Shown here: piece after piece, positions 40,257 to 46,865 of the stretch
Layout: each line of letters opens with the position of its first letter
Position numbering within the stretch: position 1 is the first letter of the stretch
IMG/VR virus record: IMGVR_UViG_3300021085_001602
Location: 1 to 46,865 of that record
Source: a virus
Length of the DNA: 46,865 bases
Strand: one strand, 5' to 3'
The notes under the pieces: generated by a model
What the model saw: the letters and a program-made list of their open reading frames with translations, nothing else
What the model was told of the DNA's origin: nothing
The model's database searches: none
Translations under genes and position numbers: made by a program

Positions 40257-40520
40257 TTAAAGTGTTTTTCCGACTGATTCCAAAATTGTTTCTAGTTCGT
40301 CAAATTTGTCGAACTCATCTTGGAACTTAGCCTTATGAGCAACTTTTACTGCCTTCATTAAAACTCCAGGCTTGAGGTCCATTTCCTCTGCTATTGCTTT
40401 AACAGTTTCTCGAAGTCCTACGTTAAGAGCGTCTACTTCATGGAGAACAGTATCACCTTCGTTGATAAGTTTTTTAAGTCTTGCGATTTCTTCTTGATTG
40501 AATGTTTTATTAAATGCCAT
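40257..40520 (-). CDS. dsbA: DsbA-like double-stranded DNA-binding protein
   Basis: An 87-aa all-helical protein: QEEIARLKKLINEGDTVLHE, then LRETVKAIAEEMDLKPGVLM and KAVKVAHKAKFQDEFDKF. The 'D.KPG.L.KA.K.AHK..F' region matches T4 DsbA, a dsDNA-binding protein that stimulates late transcription. It overlaps the end of the 74-aa gene by 11 bases, and has both a sigma70 promoter and a late-type octamer upstream. Confidence 0.75.
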   Translation of the reverse strand: MAFNKTFNQEEIARLKKLINEGDTVLHEVDALNVGLRETVKAIAEEMDLKPGVLMKAVKVAHKAKFQDEFDKFDELETILESVGKTL

Positions 40521-40734
40521 TTGTGTTTATATCCTGTATACCAATATTTATTTGTAATGGTTCTATTATAACAGATCTTCCGGCGGTGTCAACATTTATT
40601 TCAAATACACCTTTAATTCCTGGAAATTGTTCAAAGGATATAACATTTAGTATTGCACTATCTGTTATTTGTTGATTGGTTTGCTTGTCGTAAGCAACGA
40701 ATTCGTTGCCATTAAAATGAACTTCTACTAGCAC
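40510..40734 (-). CDS. hypothetical protein, 74 aa
   Basis: A beta-rich small protein (MLVEVHFNGNEFVAYD; GVFEINVDTAGRSVIIEP) from a GTG that overlaps the upstream TAG stop (TAGTG). No motif was recognised. The sigma70 promoter for the dsbA-like gene lies inside its coding sequence. Confidence 0.66.
   Translation of the reverse strand: MLVEVHFNGNEFVAYDKQTNQQITDSAILNVISFEQFPGIKGVFEINVDTAGRSVIIEPLQINIGIQDINTNGI
40545..40552 (-). promoter_or_regulatory. T4-late-type promoter octamer before the DsbA-like gene
   Basis: AATAAATA on the - strand (one mismatch to TATAAATA), 25 bases before the ATG at 40520, inside the end of the 74-aa gene. Confidence 0.4.
40565..40592 (-). promoter_or_regulatory. 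sigma70-type promoter before the DsbA-like gene
   Basis: TTGACA (40592-40587), a 16-base spacer and TATAAT (40570-40565) on the - strand, both boxes full consensus. It lies inside the 74-aa gene, so the downstream gene can be made separately. Confidence 0.8.
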
Positions 40735-41042
40735 TAAACTTCTACTGATGCCTCAAATGTAAATTTAATATCTGGAAACTCTTCAAAAAGTTCTTCTGAT
40801 ATTTCATCACCCTCATCTGCATCTATTTCATCCTGCAAAATAATTTCGTATATAAACATATCACCATCGTCATCTTCGCTGGTGTATGCCATAACTTCGA
40901 TACCTACTTTTGCTTTTTCTTCATCGTAAGCAATTAGTAATTTAGTTGGAACAACACTTTGCACAATATCAAAATATACAATAACGTCCTCATCGCTGAG
41001 TTCTTCTCGTGTCAACATTCTTGCAAAGTGTTTAATAAACAT
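40734..41042 (-). CDS. acidic hypothetical protein, 102 aa
   Basis: Taken from the ATG at 41042, which forms a TAATG joint with the upstream small membrane gene. A start at 41054 is less likely. It is strongly acidic (TSEDDDGDMFIYEIILQDE; DEGDEISEELFEEFPDI) with a short basic N-terminus (MFIKHFARMLTREE). No catalytic motif was recognised. A DNA-mimic role is conceivable for so acidic a protein but is not shown. Confidence 0.68.
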   Translation of the reverse strand: MFIKHFARMLTREELSDEDVIVYFDIVQSVVPTKLLIAYDEEKAKVGIEVMAYTSEDDDGDMFIYEIILQDEIDADEGDEISEELFEEFPDIKFTFEASVEV

Positions 41043-41179
41043 TAAAATATCCAAAGCAGAATAGCCATTGTAACCATTCCCTTAATCCAACTGATCCAAG
41101 CAACGGTATATGTAGATAAGTTATACTTTTCAATAAAGTCTAACGTATAATCTTTATGCCATTCTTTTAATTCTTTCAT
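41042..41179 (-). CDS. small membrane protein, 45 aa
   Basis: The frame from ATG 41179 to TAA 41044-41042 fits the TAATG joint to the next gene. The C-terminal half is a hydrophobic span (AWISWIKGMVTMAILLWIF), preceded by a charged N-terminus with Tyr residues. A single helix, probably in the inner membrane, is predicted. It follows the two-span protein gene with a 5-base gap. Confidence 0.65.
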   Translation of the reverse strand: MKELKEWHKDYTLDFIEKYNLSTYTVAWISWIKGMVTMAILLWIF

Positions 41180-41184
41180 AATTC

Positions 41185-41568
41185 TTACTGTTTGCTAAAG
41201 GCTTTTCCTGCCTCACTAATACCAAATGAACCTAAAGTTACTACAACAAATGATGTGTATATTGTATCAGATATTTTTAAATCCATATCCCAAAATGCTG
41301 TAATTAAATCACATGCACCAAATACAACCATTAATCCAAAACTCATAAAACCAATTATTGCCTTCTCATTGATGTCATTTTCATCTCTAAATAATGCACC
41401 AAAAGAAAACCTTTCTACTGGTTTAGCGGCCGCAGTTGCTATCGCTAATTCTTTTCTGAGATTATTCATCTCGTTAATCTTGTCTTGTGCCTCATCAACT
41501 TTCAAGACAAGTTCTGTATATTTTTCCAAGTCAACTTGTACGTTGCCTTTTCCTTCTACCTCTGCCAT
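41185..41568 (-). CDS. coiled-coil membrane protein, two spans, holin-like candidate
   Basis: A 127-aa protein. The N-terminal half is a coiled coil (LVLKVDEAQDKINEMNNLRK). Two hydrophobic spans follow, IIGFMSFGLMVVFGACDLI and YTSFVVVTLGSFGISEAG. Two-span phage membrane proteins of this size include holins, but no lysozyme gene is next to it, so this is only one possibility. GGAGT precedes the ATG and a late-type octamer lies 34 bases upstream, as expected for a late gene. It directly precedes the 45-aa membrane gene. Confidence 0.6.
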   Translation of the reverse strand: MAEVEGKGNVQVDLEKYTELVLKVDEAQDKINEMNNLRKELAIATAAAKPVERFSFGALFRDENDINEKAIIGFMSFGLMVVFGACDLITAFWDMDLKISDTIYTSFVVVTLGSFGISEAGKAFSKQ

Positions 41569-41601
41569 AGTTTACTCCTTCTATGTGTGTCTACCACATA
41601 C

Positions 41602-41609
41602 TATTTATC
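41602..41609 (-). promoter_or_regulatory. T4-late-type promoter octamer before the membrane-protein gene
   Basis: GATAAATA on the - strand, followed by GTATG, between the tRNA and the gene starting at 41568. The leader would be about 28 bases and include GGAGT. Confidence 0.5.
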
Positions 41610-41616
41610 AGAAGTT

Positions 41617-41693
<77 letters not shown>

Positions 41694-41706
41694 GTTATCA
41701 AGGGAA

Positions 41707-41737
41707 AACCTCCTAAATATTAAAATATTAGGAGGTC
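41707..41737 (-). terminator. hairpin terminator before the tRNA
   Basis: ACCTCCTAA (41708-41716) pairs with TTAGGAGGT (41728-41736) around an 11-base loop. The - strand continues with a short T run into the tRNA leader. It probably separates the 42516 gene from the tRNA or marks a processing site. Confidence 0.65.
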
Positions 41738-41850
41738 CTTTCTATACTCGCTGTTTTAACATTGTCGCCAGCATCCGACACGCAAATTATGGTTTTTAGT
41801 TTTAAGAGTCTCTAAACCACCGGGCACCCGGGAAATCGCTCTATAGTAAA
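41738..41850. other. non-coding region with short GC-rich hairpins
   Basis: About 110 bases without a supported gene. It contains CCGGGCACCCGG, and on the - strand TGTCG-8 bases-CGACA, both short stem candidates that stand out against the AT-rich background. No T-loop or D-loop of a tRNA could be found. It may be the 3' untranslated part of the 42516 transcript or a small RNA. Confidence 0.35.
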
Positions 41851-42516
41851 TTATTTTCCTTCTTCAACAAATTTAATTCGATTTATTACAGTTTCAAATC
41901 CAGCATGATATTTACCTTTAGATTGTCCTTTTACAAAACCTTCAACTGTAATTTCTTTGCCTGGTGCAATTTTTTTGTCTGTAAAGAACTTTAAAATATG
42001 CTGATTTTTTACACTACAGGTAACAATATAACTCATAGTTCTTGGTATATACCTAGTAAACTCTACAGTAGCATCAATTTTTTCCCTAGTGTGTAGTTTA
42101 CCAATTTTTTCACTAGTTCTGGATAATTCCATTTCTCTATCAGTCCAAGTATCCTGATCTACTTTATTTAGATATACTTTAGGTAAACTAGCGGCTATGC
42201 CTAATTTATCCTTGGCAATTTCAGGAGAACTTACTAACTTAAGAACATTGCTCTCAAATTCTGTTAAAGTTCTTTCTAATGCTTTAAAACTTAACCCTGC
42301 AAGATACTCTTTAACTTCAGTTGCAGTAGTTTTATCTTCTTCTATGACTTTAAATTTTTTATCTGTAAAAAAATAATTGTATAGTAAGTCACTATTACAT
42401 GTCGTTTTTTCAAACTTTTTATCGAACCTTACTTGGTCCTTTTTAATGAAGCCCTCATTTATTCTGTGAGCGGCACAACTGACTGCTAGTACTTCATCAA
42501 TTGGAAATTTTTGCAT
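41851..42516 (-). CDS. hypothetical protein, 221 aa
   Basis: The N-terminal part is helical with several Cys and His residues (LAVSCAAHRINEGFIKKDQ; TCNSDLLYNYFF). The C-terminal 90 residues are beta-rich (YIVTCSVKNQHILKFF; PGKEITVEGFVKGQSKG), with the look of an OB-like barrel. AAGGAGT precedes the ATG, and it has a consensus sigma70 promoter and is followed by a hairpin. It may bind nucleic acid. No family is assigned. Confidence 0.7.
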   Translation of the reverse strand: MQKFPIDEVLAVSCAAHRINEGFIKKDQVRFDKKFEKTTCNSDLLYNYFFTDKKFKVIEEDKTTATEVKEYLAGLSFKALERTLTEFESNVLKLVSSPEIAKDKLGIAASLPKVYLNKVDQDTWTDREMELSRTSEKIGKLHTREKIDATVEFTRYIPRTMSYIVTCSVKNQHILKFFTDKKIAPGKEITVEGFVKGQSKGKYHAGFETVINRIKFVEEGK

Positions 42517-42548
42517 TTTTTCTACTCCTTTACCTAATTACAGTATAT

Positions 42549-42576
42549 ATTATAGCAAATCTTTAAACTTTGTCAA
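42549..42576 (-). promoter_or_regulatory. sigma70-type early promoter before the 221-aa gene
   Basis: TTGACA (42576-42571), a 16-base spacer and TATAAT (42554-42549) on the - strand, full consensus, 33 bases before the ATG at 42516. Confidence 0.85.
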
Positions 42577-42589
42577 GTGTTTATTCATA

Positions 42590-42617
42590 AAAATACCCCC
42601 AAAAAAGGAGGTATTTT
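42590..42617 (-). terminator. hairpin terminator after the porin-like gene
   Basis: AAAATACCCCC (42590-42600) pairs with GGAGGTATTTT (42607-42617) with one mismatch around an A6 loop. The flanking A and T runs give a terminator for the - strand porin-like gene. Confidence 0.8.
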
Positions 42618-42633
42618 ATATTTTCTAATCTTA

Positions 42634-43236
42634 TTAGAATGATTTGGATAAAGAAAATACTATTGTATCTTCGTCCATCATTCCTGAATCACTGTCAGCA
42701 GTAAAGTCTACATAAGCAATACCACCTTCAAGACCCATTGGAAGATCAAAAGACTTAGAGATACGCAAGTTGTCACCAACTTCGTCCCACATACCAAATG
42801 AAACGTCAACACCCATTACTGAATATCCTAGTTCTAAATAGTCTGTGTAGTCATCTTGACCCATGTAATATTCTACTGAAACACCCATGACTGATTTGCT
42901 GACAAATATTTCGCCGCCATCTAAATCTGCATCACCGTTGTAACTGTAGTCAATATATCCTACTGTCCAATCACCGTTAGACCAACCGCCATACAAATCA
43001 GTTTCTAAGTCTGATCCGTCTGCTAAGTCGATTTGTCCAACCCATGCGCCGAGCATAAATCCGCTTTCGCCAAACGTATGATTGTAATCTACCCATGCTG
43101 AGTGACTACCGTCTGTTTGTGATACACCTCTAAATAGATAATCAGAATCTAGTCCAACACTGACTCCTGCAAATGCTGGTACTGACATAACTGACAATAT
43201 TGCAACTGCTAGAGTTGATTTTAATAATTTAAACAT
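42634..43236 (-). CDS. outer-membrane beta-barrel / TorF-like porin
   Basis: A 200-aa protein with a clear Sec signal peptide: MFKLLKSTLA, a hydrophobic core, and VPAFA before GVSVG, so cleavage is after about residue 23. The mature part starts with SDYLFRGVSQT, the hallmark of the TorF/Gcw_chp family of putative porins, and continues as alternating Gly/Tyr/Trp strands with acidic turns. It ends in a Phe (VFSLSKSF), as outer-membrane barrels do for BAM recognition. It is shorter than most family members (about 230). It has late-type octamers upstream. Phage-encoded porins could change host permeability or block receptors. Confidence 0.82.
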   Translation of the reverse strand: MFKLLKSTLAVAILSVMSVPAFAGVSVGLDSDYLFRGVSQTDGSHSAWVDYNHTFGESGFMLGAWVGQIDLADGSDLETDLYGGWSNGDWTVGYIDYSYNGDADLDGGEIFVSKSVMGVSVEYYMGQDDYTDYLELGYSVMGVDVSFGMWDEVGDNLRISKSFDLPMGLEGGIAYVDFTADSDSGMMDEDTIVFSLSKSF

Positions 43237-43264
43237 TTAGTTCTCCATATATTAATTAAAGTAA

Positions 43265-43272
43265 TATTTATT
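43265..43272 (-). promoter_or_regulatory. T4-late-type promoter octamer before the porin-like gene
   Basis: AATAAATA on the - strand (one mismatch to TATAAATA), followed by TTACT, 28 bases before the ATG at 43236. The leader carries GGAGA. Confidence 0.5.
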
Positions 43273-43312
43273 ATGGATAATTTACCTAAAAGGTATTATT
43301 GGATGGTACTTA

Positions 43313-43320
43313 TATTTATC
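43313..43320 (-). promoter_or_regulatory. second late-type octamer upstream of the porin-like gene
   Basis: GATAAATA on the - strand, just after the HAD gene. It would give a longer leader than the octamer at 43265. Both or only one may be used. Confidence 0.35.
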
Positions 43321-43321
43321 T

Positions 43322-43912
43322 TTATTTTGAGGTAATATATTGATGTATTTGTTCCCAATTCTTAACGACAGTACCTTCGACAGGCGTTTCCATGTTGTGA
43401 CCATGCTCCATTAGTATGCCTTTAAGCCCAACATAAACACCAGCCATTAAGTTTTCTGGTTTATCTTCTATCCAGTATGCACCAGGATATTTGTGTCCAT
43501 AGTCTGCAAGTATCTCATCTTTATCTGCACCTGTATCTAAACATACAACTTCTATAAAGGCATCGCCCATTAATTTTTTAAGATTCCTTTCTCTTAGTTC
43601 TTTTGCATAAGGATCTAAACTAAGACTAGTAAGAGCAATAAATTTATAACCATACTTTTCATGTAGCAAGTTAATATACCATTGTGCGTCTCTGAGTGGA
43701 GGTAAAAATCCTATTGCGGCACTTTCATTAAACTGCTTGATTAAACTACGACTAGTTTCTTTTGTAATACCATATCTGGTACCTACATCATATACAAACT
43801 GATAGCCTTCAGTTAAATTATGTCCGTGATGTTGCATCCAGACATTAAATCCTTCTTCCCAATCTAATACTACACCATCTATGTCTGTGAGTATAACTTT
43901 ATCTTTTTTCAT
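43322..43912 (-). CDS. HAD-superfamily phosphatase / 5'-nucleotidase-like protein
   Basis: A 196-aa protein. LTDIDGVVLDW holds the DxD nucleophile pair (D10, D12). FIALTSLS is the motif II Thr/Ser, and YWIEDKPENLMAGVYVGL is the acidic motif IV with the preceding Lys region. These are the HAD signatures. Phages use such enzymes on nucleotides or DNA 3' ends, but the substrate is unknown. It has a consensus sigma70 promoter. Confidence 0.83.
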   Translation of the reverse strand: MKKDKVILTDIDGVVLDWEEGFNVWMQHHGHNLTEGYQFVYDVGTRYGITKETSRSLIKQFNESAAIGFLPPLRDAQWYINLLHEKYGYKFIALTSLSLDPYAKELRERNLKKLMGDAFIEVVCLDTGADKDEILADYGHKYPGAYWIEDKPENLMAGVYVGLKGILMEHGHNMETPVEGTVVKNWEQIHQYITSK

Positions 43913-43935
43913 ACCGTTCTCCTAGTTACAATACT

Positions 43936-43963
43936 ATTATACTGGTTTTCATACGAATGTCAA
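43936..43963 (-). promoter_or_regulatory. sigma70-type early promoter before the HAD gene
   Basis: TTGACA (43963-43958), a 16-base spacer and TATAAT (43941-43936) on the - strand. It is back to back with the + strand late-type octamer at 43973. Confidence 0.83.
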
Positions 43964-43972
43964 GCAATATAA

Positions 43973-43985
43973 GGTAAATAGTAGT
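43973..43985 (+). promoter_or_regulatory. T4-late-type promoter octamer abutting the 2OG-like gene
   Basis: GGTAAATA (43973-43980) followed by GTAGT and the ATG at 43986. The spacing is the same as at 16736 and 21613. A weak AAGG lies further up but would not be in a message that starts at the ATG. Confidence 0.45.
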
Positions 43986-44558
43986 ATGGCAGTTAAAAAG
44001 ACGACAGTATTTCCAGACTATGTATTTGAAACTCAGATAGAGGTTCCTAAAGAGTTAAATAGGCAAATCCAGGACAGCCTAAAACTTAATAAAGAATCCG
44101 GTATCACAACTGAGACAGTTTATGGATGGTTTACTAACAAACAATTTCCATGTGAAGGTGTTATAGGAAATATAGCAAATTTATTAGCAACTAATTTTGT
44201 TTCAAATGTAGTACAACACTTTGACTTACAAGTTGCTAGAGATATAAATTTACTTAATCCTTGGATTATTTCAACTAATCCTCACCACTCTTTCCCTACT
44301 ACAATAGAGCATCAAAGATGGTACAATGCTGGAATATACCTACAAACAACAAACAAAGGCAGTCATTTAAAATTAGATAATTATACATCTAAAATATATG
44401 CCAGTCAAAACACACAAGAAACGTCACACTTTATTAAACCCAAACAGTTTAAAGTAATATACTGGCCTAGTCATATACCCTGGAGTTTAACTCCTAATAT
44501 GTCAATGGTTGAAACAACCATGCTTATATGCTCGTTCAGAGCAGACGCTCAGAAATAA
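43986..44558 (+). CDS. 2OG-Fe(II) oxygenase-like protein, degenerate
   Basis: A 190-aa protein, the only + strand gene in the right half of the window. The C-terminal half has WYNAGIYLQTTNKGSHL, then FKVIYWPSHIPWSLTPNMS and ETTMLICSF. This follows the pattern of phage 2OG-Fe(II) proteins, where 'GVYYL' is followed by 'FPSWLxHxVxPN' and 'R.S.SF'. The final His of that block is replaced by Trp or Ser here, and the N-terminal metal pair HxD is not clear, so it may be catalytically inactive. The terminator after it is shared with the convergent tail-fibre gene. Confidence 0.45.
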   Translation: MAVKKTTVFPDYVFETQIEVPKELNRQIQDSLKLNKESGITTETVYGWFTNKQFPCEGVIGNIANLLATNFVSNVVQHFDLQVARDINLLNPWIISTNPHHSFPTTIEHQRWYNAGIYLQTTNKGSHLKLDNYTSKIYASQNTQETSHFIKPKQFKVIYWPSHIPWSLTPNMSMVETTMLICSFRADAQK

Positions 44559-44561
44559 AAC

Positions 44562-44594
44562 TCAAAAAAAGGGCAGTAAAAAACTGCCCTTTAA
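44562..44594. terminator. bidirectional hairpin terminator
   Basis: AAAGGGCAGT (44568-44577) pairs with ACTGCCCTTT (44583-44592), loop AAAAA, with A-rich and T-containing flanks. It lies between the converging 2OG-like and tail-fibre genes and can end both transcripts. Confidence 0.9.
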
Positions 44595-44618
44595 AGTTAC
44601 TCCCTACCCTAGGTTATA

Positions 44619-46865
44619 TTAAACCCAGTTGTAGTGAACTGAAGCCACTGCCGCACCGGCTGAAGGAGCCACTGCGTTATCACTTGCGTCAAAGAATGCT
44701 AACGTTACCGCCGCATTTTTTGTAAGTGCTATGTCGCCATCTAGTTCTATAATATAGTTACCTACTGTAGCCGCATCTGCGTCTGCTTTAGCAACAAGTG
44801 TACTACCTGAACCAGCATTTTCTTTAATAGTAATGTAATTAATACTGTTACCACTAAATGCTGTGCTGACTTTGATTACTATCTTTTCTGCATAATATGT
44901 TCTGCTAGAAACGTTAGGGACAGTACCAATTGAAGCCGTTGTTGCTCCACTTGTTATTGCCGCTCTTAGTAATAGTCCGTCACCACCATTGTTTTCAACA
45001 TAGTCAACAACTGCCGCTGAAGTTGGAATAGTAGTATCATTATCGTTATTACTAATTCCGTCTGCTTCATCAACAAATTTAGTAACAGCAATGCTCTCAC
45101 CTGAATCTGTTAATGTACCAAAACTTACAGCACCACTAATTGTAGCACTTGTACCAATGAATCCAGCCGCTTCAAAATCAGTTGCCGCTAGTGTTAAATC
45201 ACCAGCAGTTGATCCGTCTGCAGTTGTAGTCGCCGCTACAAATCTATCAACGTTTTGATCCCATCCTAAGAAACCGTTGTTACCATCTGTTCCTCTTTCA
45301 TATATGTGACCAATGTCATTAGGGTTAGCACCAGTTAATCCACTTTGTAGTGTAATCAAGGTGTCAGTTATAGTTGTGTTAGTTGAATTAACACTAGTTT
45401 GTGTACCACTAACTGTTAAGTTACCACCAACTGTTACATCACCTGATGTAGCAATAGTTGTAACACCTGTTAATGCACCACTGTTAATACTTGCTACGCC
45501 ATCAGTTAATGTACCTGCTGATACTTGTCCTGAGAAAGTACCTGCTGTCATTCCTGATAATGTTGCGTCTAGGTTTACTGTTAATGTGTTACTTGAACCT
45601 GCAGTAGTAATGTTAGTACCACCTGCGATGTCAAGGACTTCACTGTCAAGATCAATACTTAATGCACCACCTGAGTCGCCTTGGAAGTCCAAGTCGGCCG
45701 CTGTTGCTACTGAGTCAACGTATGCTTTAACAGATTGCTGTGTTGGGATAAGTGTAGCACTATCTGATGCCATGTTATCTTCATCTACAAAACCTGTAGC
45801 AGTAATTGAACCGTCGCTTAGTGAACCAAATTGTACAGTTCCTGAAGCAGTAACGTTTGTTACTCCTGTTAGGGCACCTGAGTTGATACTTGCTACACCA
45901 TCACTTAATGTTGTTGCAGTTAAACTTGTTAAGCCACTTACTGAACTTGCTAGTCCAACAGCAATAGTATTATTACTAACTGTTGTTGTAGTTTCGTTTG
46001 AAGTACCTATAAAGTTTAATGTATCAGTTCCTACTCTTACAACGTCATCTGAACCACTGTCAGCACCGATTGTTAAATCTGAGCTAATAGCCGCTGTTCC
46101 GGCCGCTGTTAAACGTCCTTGTGCGTCAACTGTAAAAGTTGGAATTGCTGTTGCACTACCATATGAACCTGCACTAACGGCAGTATCGTCAAGGTTTACA
46201 GTTAAAGTATCAGTAGCCGTAGTTACTGTTGTTATTCCTGTTCCACCTGCGATGTCAACTGTGTCTCCACCGTCAACTGTTTGCGTACCACTATCACCTG
46301 TTAATGTCCAAGAAGTAGAGATAGAGGCCGTAGAGGCTCCTGTAATCCTACCTTGAGCATCAATTGCCAATACTGGAATTGCTGTACTACTACCATAGTT
46401 ACCAGCCGATACTGCTGTATCGTCTAGGCTCACAGTTAAAGTTTGTCCTGAACCGACTGTTGAAAGTCCTGTTCCACCAGCAATGTCTAGCACTTGTGAA
46501 TCAAGGTCTACACTCAATGCACCACCTGAATCTCCTTGGAAATCTAGGTCTTGTGCAGTAATTTGAGCATCAACGTATGCTTTTACTGATTGCTGTGTAG
46601 GTATTTTAGTTGCAGAGTTTGAGGACATATTGTCTTCATCTGCAAATGTTACACCTGAGATTGTTCCATCACTAAATGATGTACCTTCTACTGCACCAAA
46701 TTTAACAGCACCTGCACTACCAGTAATTACTGATGAGTTGTCTGTTGCATCTGGAATATATGTAAATACGCCTGTACCTTCGTCCATACCAAAGAAACCA
46801 GTTTTTGCTGATCCATCGTTATGTAGATAAGTAACACCTCTGTCTAAGTTATCGTTAGTATTTGA
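44619..46865 (-). CDS. tail-fibre-like repeat protein (C-terminal part)
   Basis: The frame is open to the last base of the window, so the N-terminus is missing; at least 748 residues are present. It has Gly/Ser/Thr/Ala-rich beta repeats. A module of about 60 residues starting VDEDNM/ADEDNM and IPTQQSVKAYVD, then DLDFQGDSGGALS and LDIAGGT, occurs twice. A module LDDTAVSAG-YGS-TAIP-DAQGR occurs twice, and DGVASINSGALTGVT twice. Near the window end DRGVTYLHND and GFFGMDEGTGVFTYIP recall tail-fibre proteins of marine T4-like phages. A later segment (HIYERGTDGNNGFLGWDQNVD) is similar. It is probably a trimeric host-recognition fibre. Confidence 0.82.
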   Translation of the reverse strand, partial: SNTNDNLDRGVTYLHNDGSAKTGFFGMDEGTGVFTYIPDATDNSSVITGSAGAVKFGAVEGTSFSDGTISGVTFADEDNMSSNSATKIPTQQSVKAYVDAQITAQDLDFQGDSGGALSVDLDSQVLDIAGGTGLSTVGSGQTLTVSLDDTAVSAGNYGSSTAIPVLAIDAQGRITGASTASISTSWTLTGDSGTQTVDGGDTVDIAGGTGITTVTTATDTLTVNLDDTAVSAGSYGSATAIPTFTVDAQGRLTAAGTAAISSDLTIGADSGSDDVVRVGTDTLNFIGTSNETTTTVSNNTIAVGLASSVSGLTSLTATTLSDGVASINSGALTGVTNVTASGTVQFGSLSDGSITATGFVDEDNMASDSATLIPTQQSVKAYVDSVATAADLDFQGDSGGALSIDLDSEVLDIAGGTNITTAGSSNTLTVNLDATLSGMTAGTFSGQVSAGTLTDGVASINSGALTGVTTIATSGDVTVGGNLTVSGTQTSVNSTNTTITDTLITLQSGLTGANPNDIGHIYERGTDGNNGFLGWDQNVDRFVAATTTADGSTAGDLTLAATDFEAAGFIGTSATISGAVSFGTLTDSGESIAVTKFVDEADGISNNDNDTTIPTSAAVVDYVENNGGDGLLLRAAITSGATTASIGTVPNVSSRTYYAEKIVIKVSTAFSGNSINYITIKENAGSGSTLVAKADADAATVGNYIIELDGDIALTKNAAVTLAFFDASDNAVAPSAGAAVASVHYNWV

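Noticed and set aside
41185-41568. Calling the two-span protein a holin outright
   Set aside because: Two membrane spans and a coiled coil alone are not enough, and no endolysin gene is adjacent; kept only as a candidate.
45313-46356. Long + strand frame of 347 residues, Val/Pro-rich
   Set aside because: Antisense shadow of the repetitive tail-fibre-like gene; its low complexity mirrors the repeats, and no start signal is present.

Overview
The window looks like part of a T4-like marine myovirus genome. It is AT-rich, and it carries a T4-type DNA polymerase (gp43), sliding clamp (gp45), a DsbA-like protein and an RNase H/5'-3' exonuclease, a long repetitive tail-fibre-like gene, and dense operons whose genes overlap by TAATG, ATGA or 8-base joints. 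The small conserved genes and the set FolE/QueD/QueE/TGT-like enzyme fit the cyanophage/pelagiphage-type myoviruses. The host is not determined. A porin-like outer-membrane protein and a membrane-anchored cytochrome c point to a Gram-negative host. No photosynthesis genes were seen. No terminase, capsid or baseplate genes are in the window, so it is a fragment.

Region 1 (1-17593, almost all + strand) is an accessory island. In order it has: the end of a possible nucleotide-sugar dehydrogenase, a methyltransferase, five tandem paralogous radical SAM proteins with an N-terminal SPASM/twitch-like cysteine domain, an SGNH-like protein, a 49-aa peptide, a NodU/CmcH-type carbamoyltransferase, a 67-aa cysteine protein, a 1286-aa protein built from 12 degenerate glycosyltransferase-like modules, a second methyltransferase, a 52-aa membrane peptide, a P-loop kinase-like protein, and two further SGNH-like proteins flanking a - strand glycosyltransferase-like gene. 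Most joints overlap, so the island reads as one or a few translationally coupled transcripts. The enzyme mix suggests building or decorating a glycan or small molecule, but the product is unknown.

Region 2 (17577-43912, all - strand) holds replication, nucleotide and host-takeover genes in short operons. Most operons start at a near-consensus sigma70 promoter (TTGACA/T, nearly always a 16-base spacer, TATAAT). Contents include a SWIM protein, a MoxR AAA+ ATPase with a VWA/metallopeptidase-like partner, cytochrome c with glutaredoxin, a cold-shock-like protein, the exonuclease, 7-deazaguanine enzymes (QueE, FolE, QueD, and a TGT/DpdA-like enzyme), a phosphoribosyltransferase, a GalE-like epimerase, a glycosyltransferase, clamp, polymerase, DsbA-like protein, a tRNA-Arg(UCU), a porin-like protein and a HAD phosphatase. 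No QueC is present here.

Region 3 (43973-46865) has one + strand 2OG-oxygenase-like gene, a bidirectional terminator, and the C-terminal part of a - strand tail-fibre-like gene that runs off the window.

The most notable signals are the five radical SAM paralogues beside the 12-module glycosyltransferase-like protein, and five genes whose ATG sits where transcription should begin (two sigma70-type, three T4-late-type), implying leaderless mRNAs. Also notable are the phage-borne cytochrome c and porin, the MoxR/VWA pair, and a QueE with unusual cysteine spacing.
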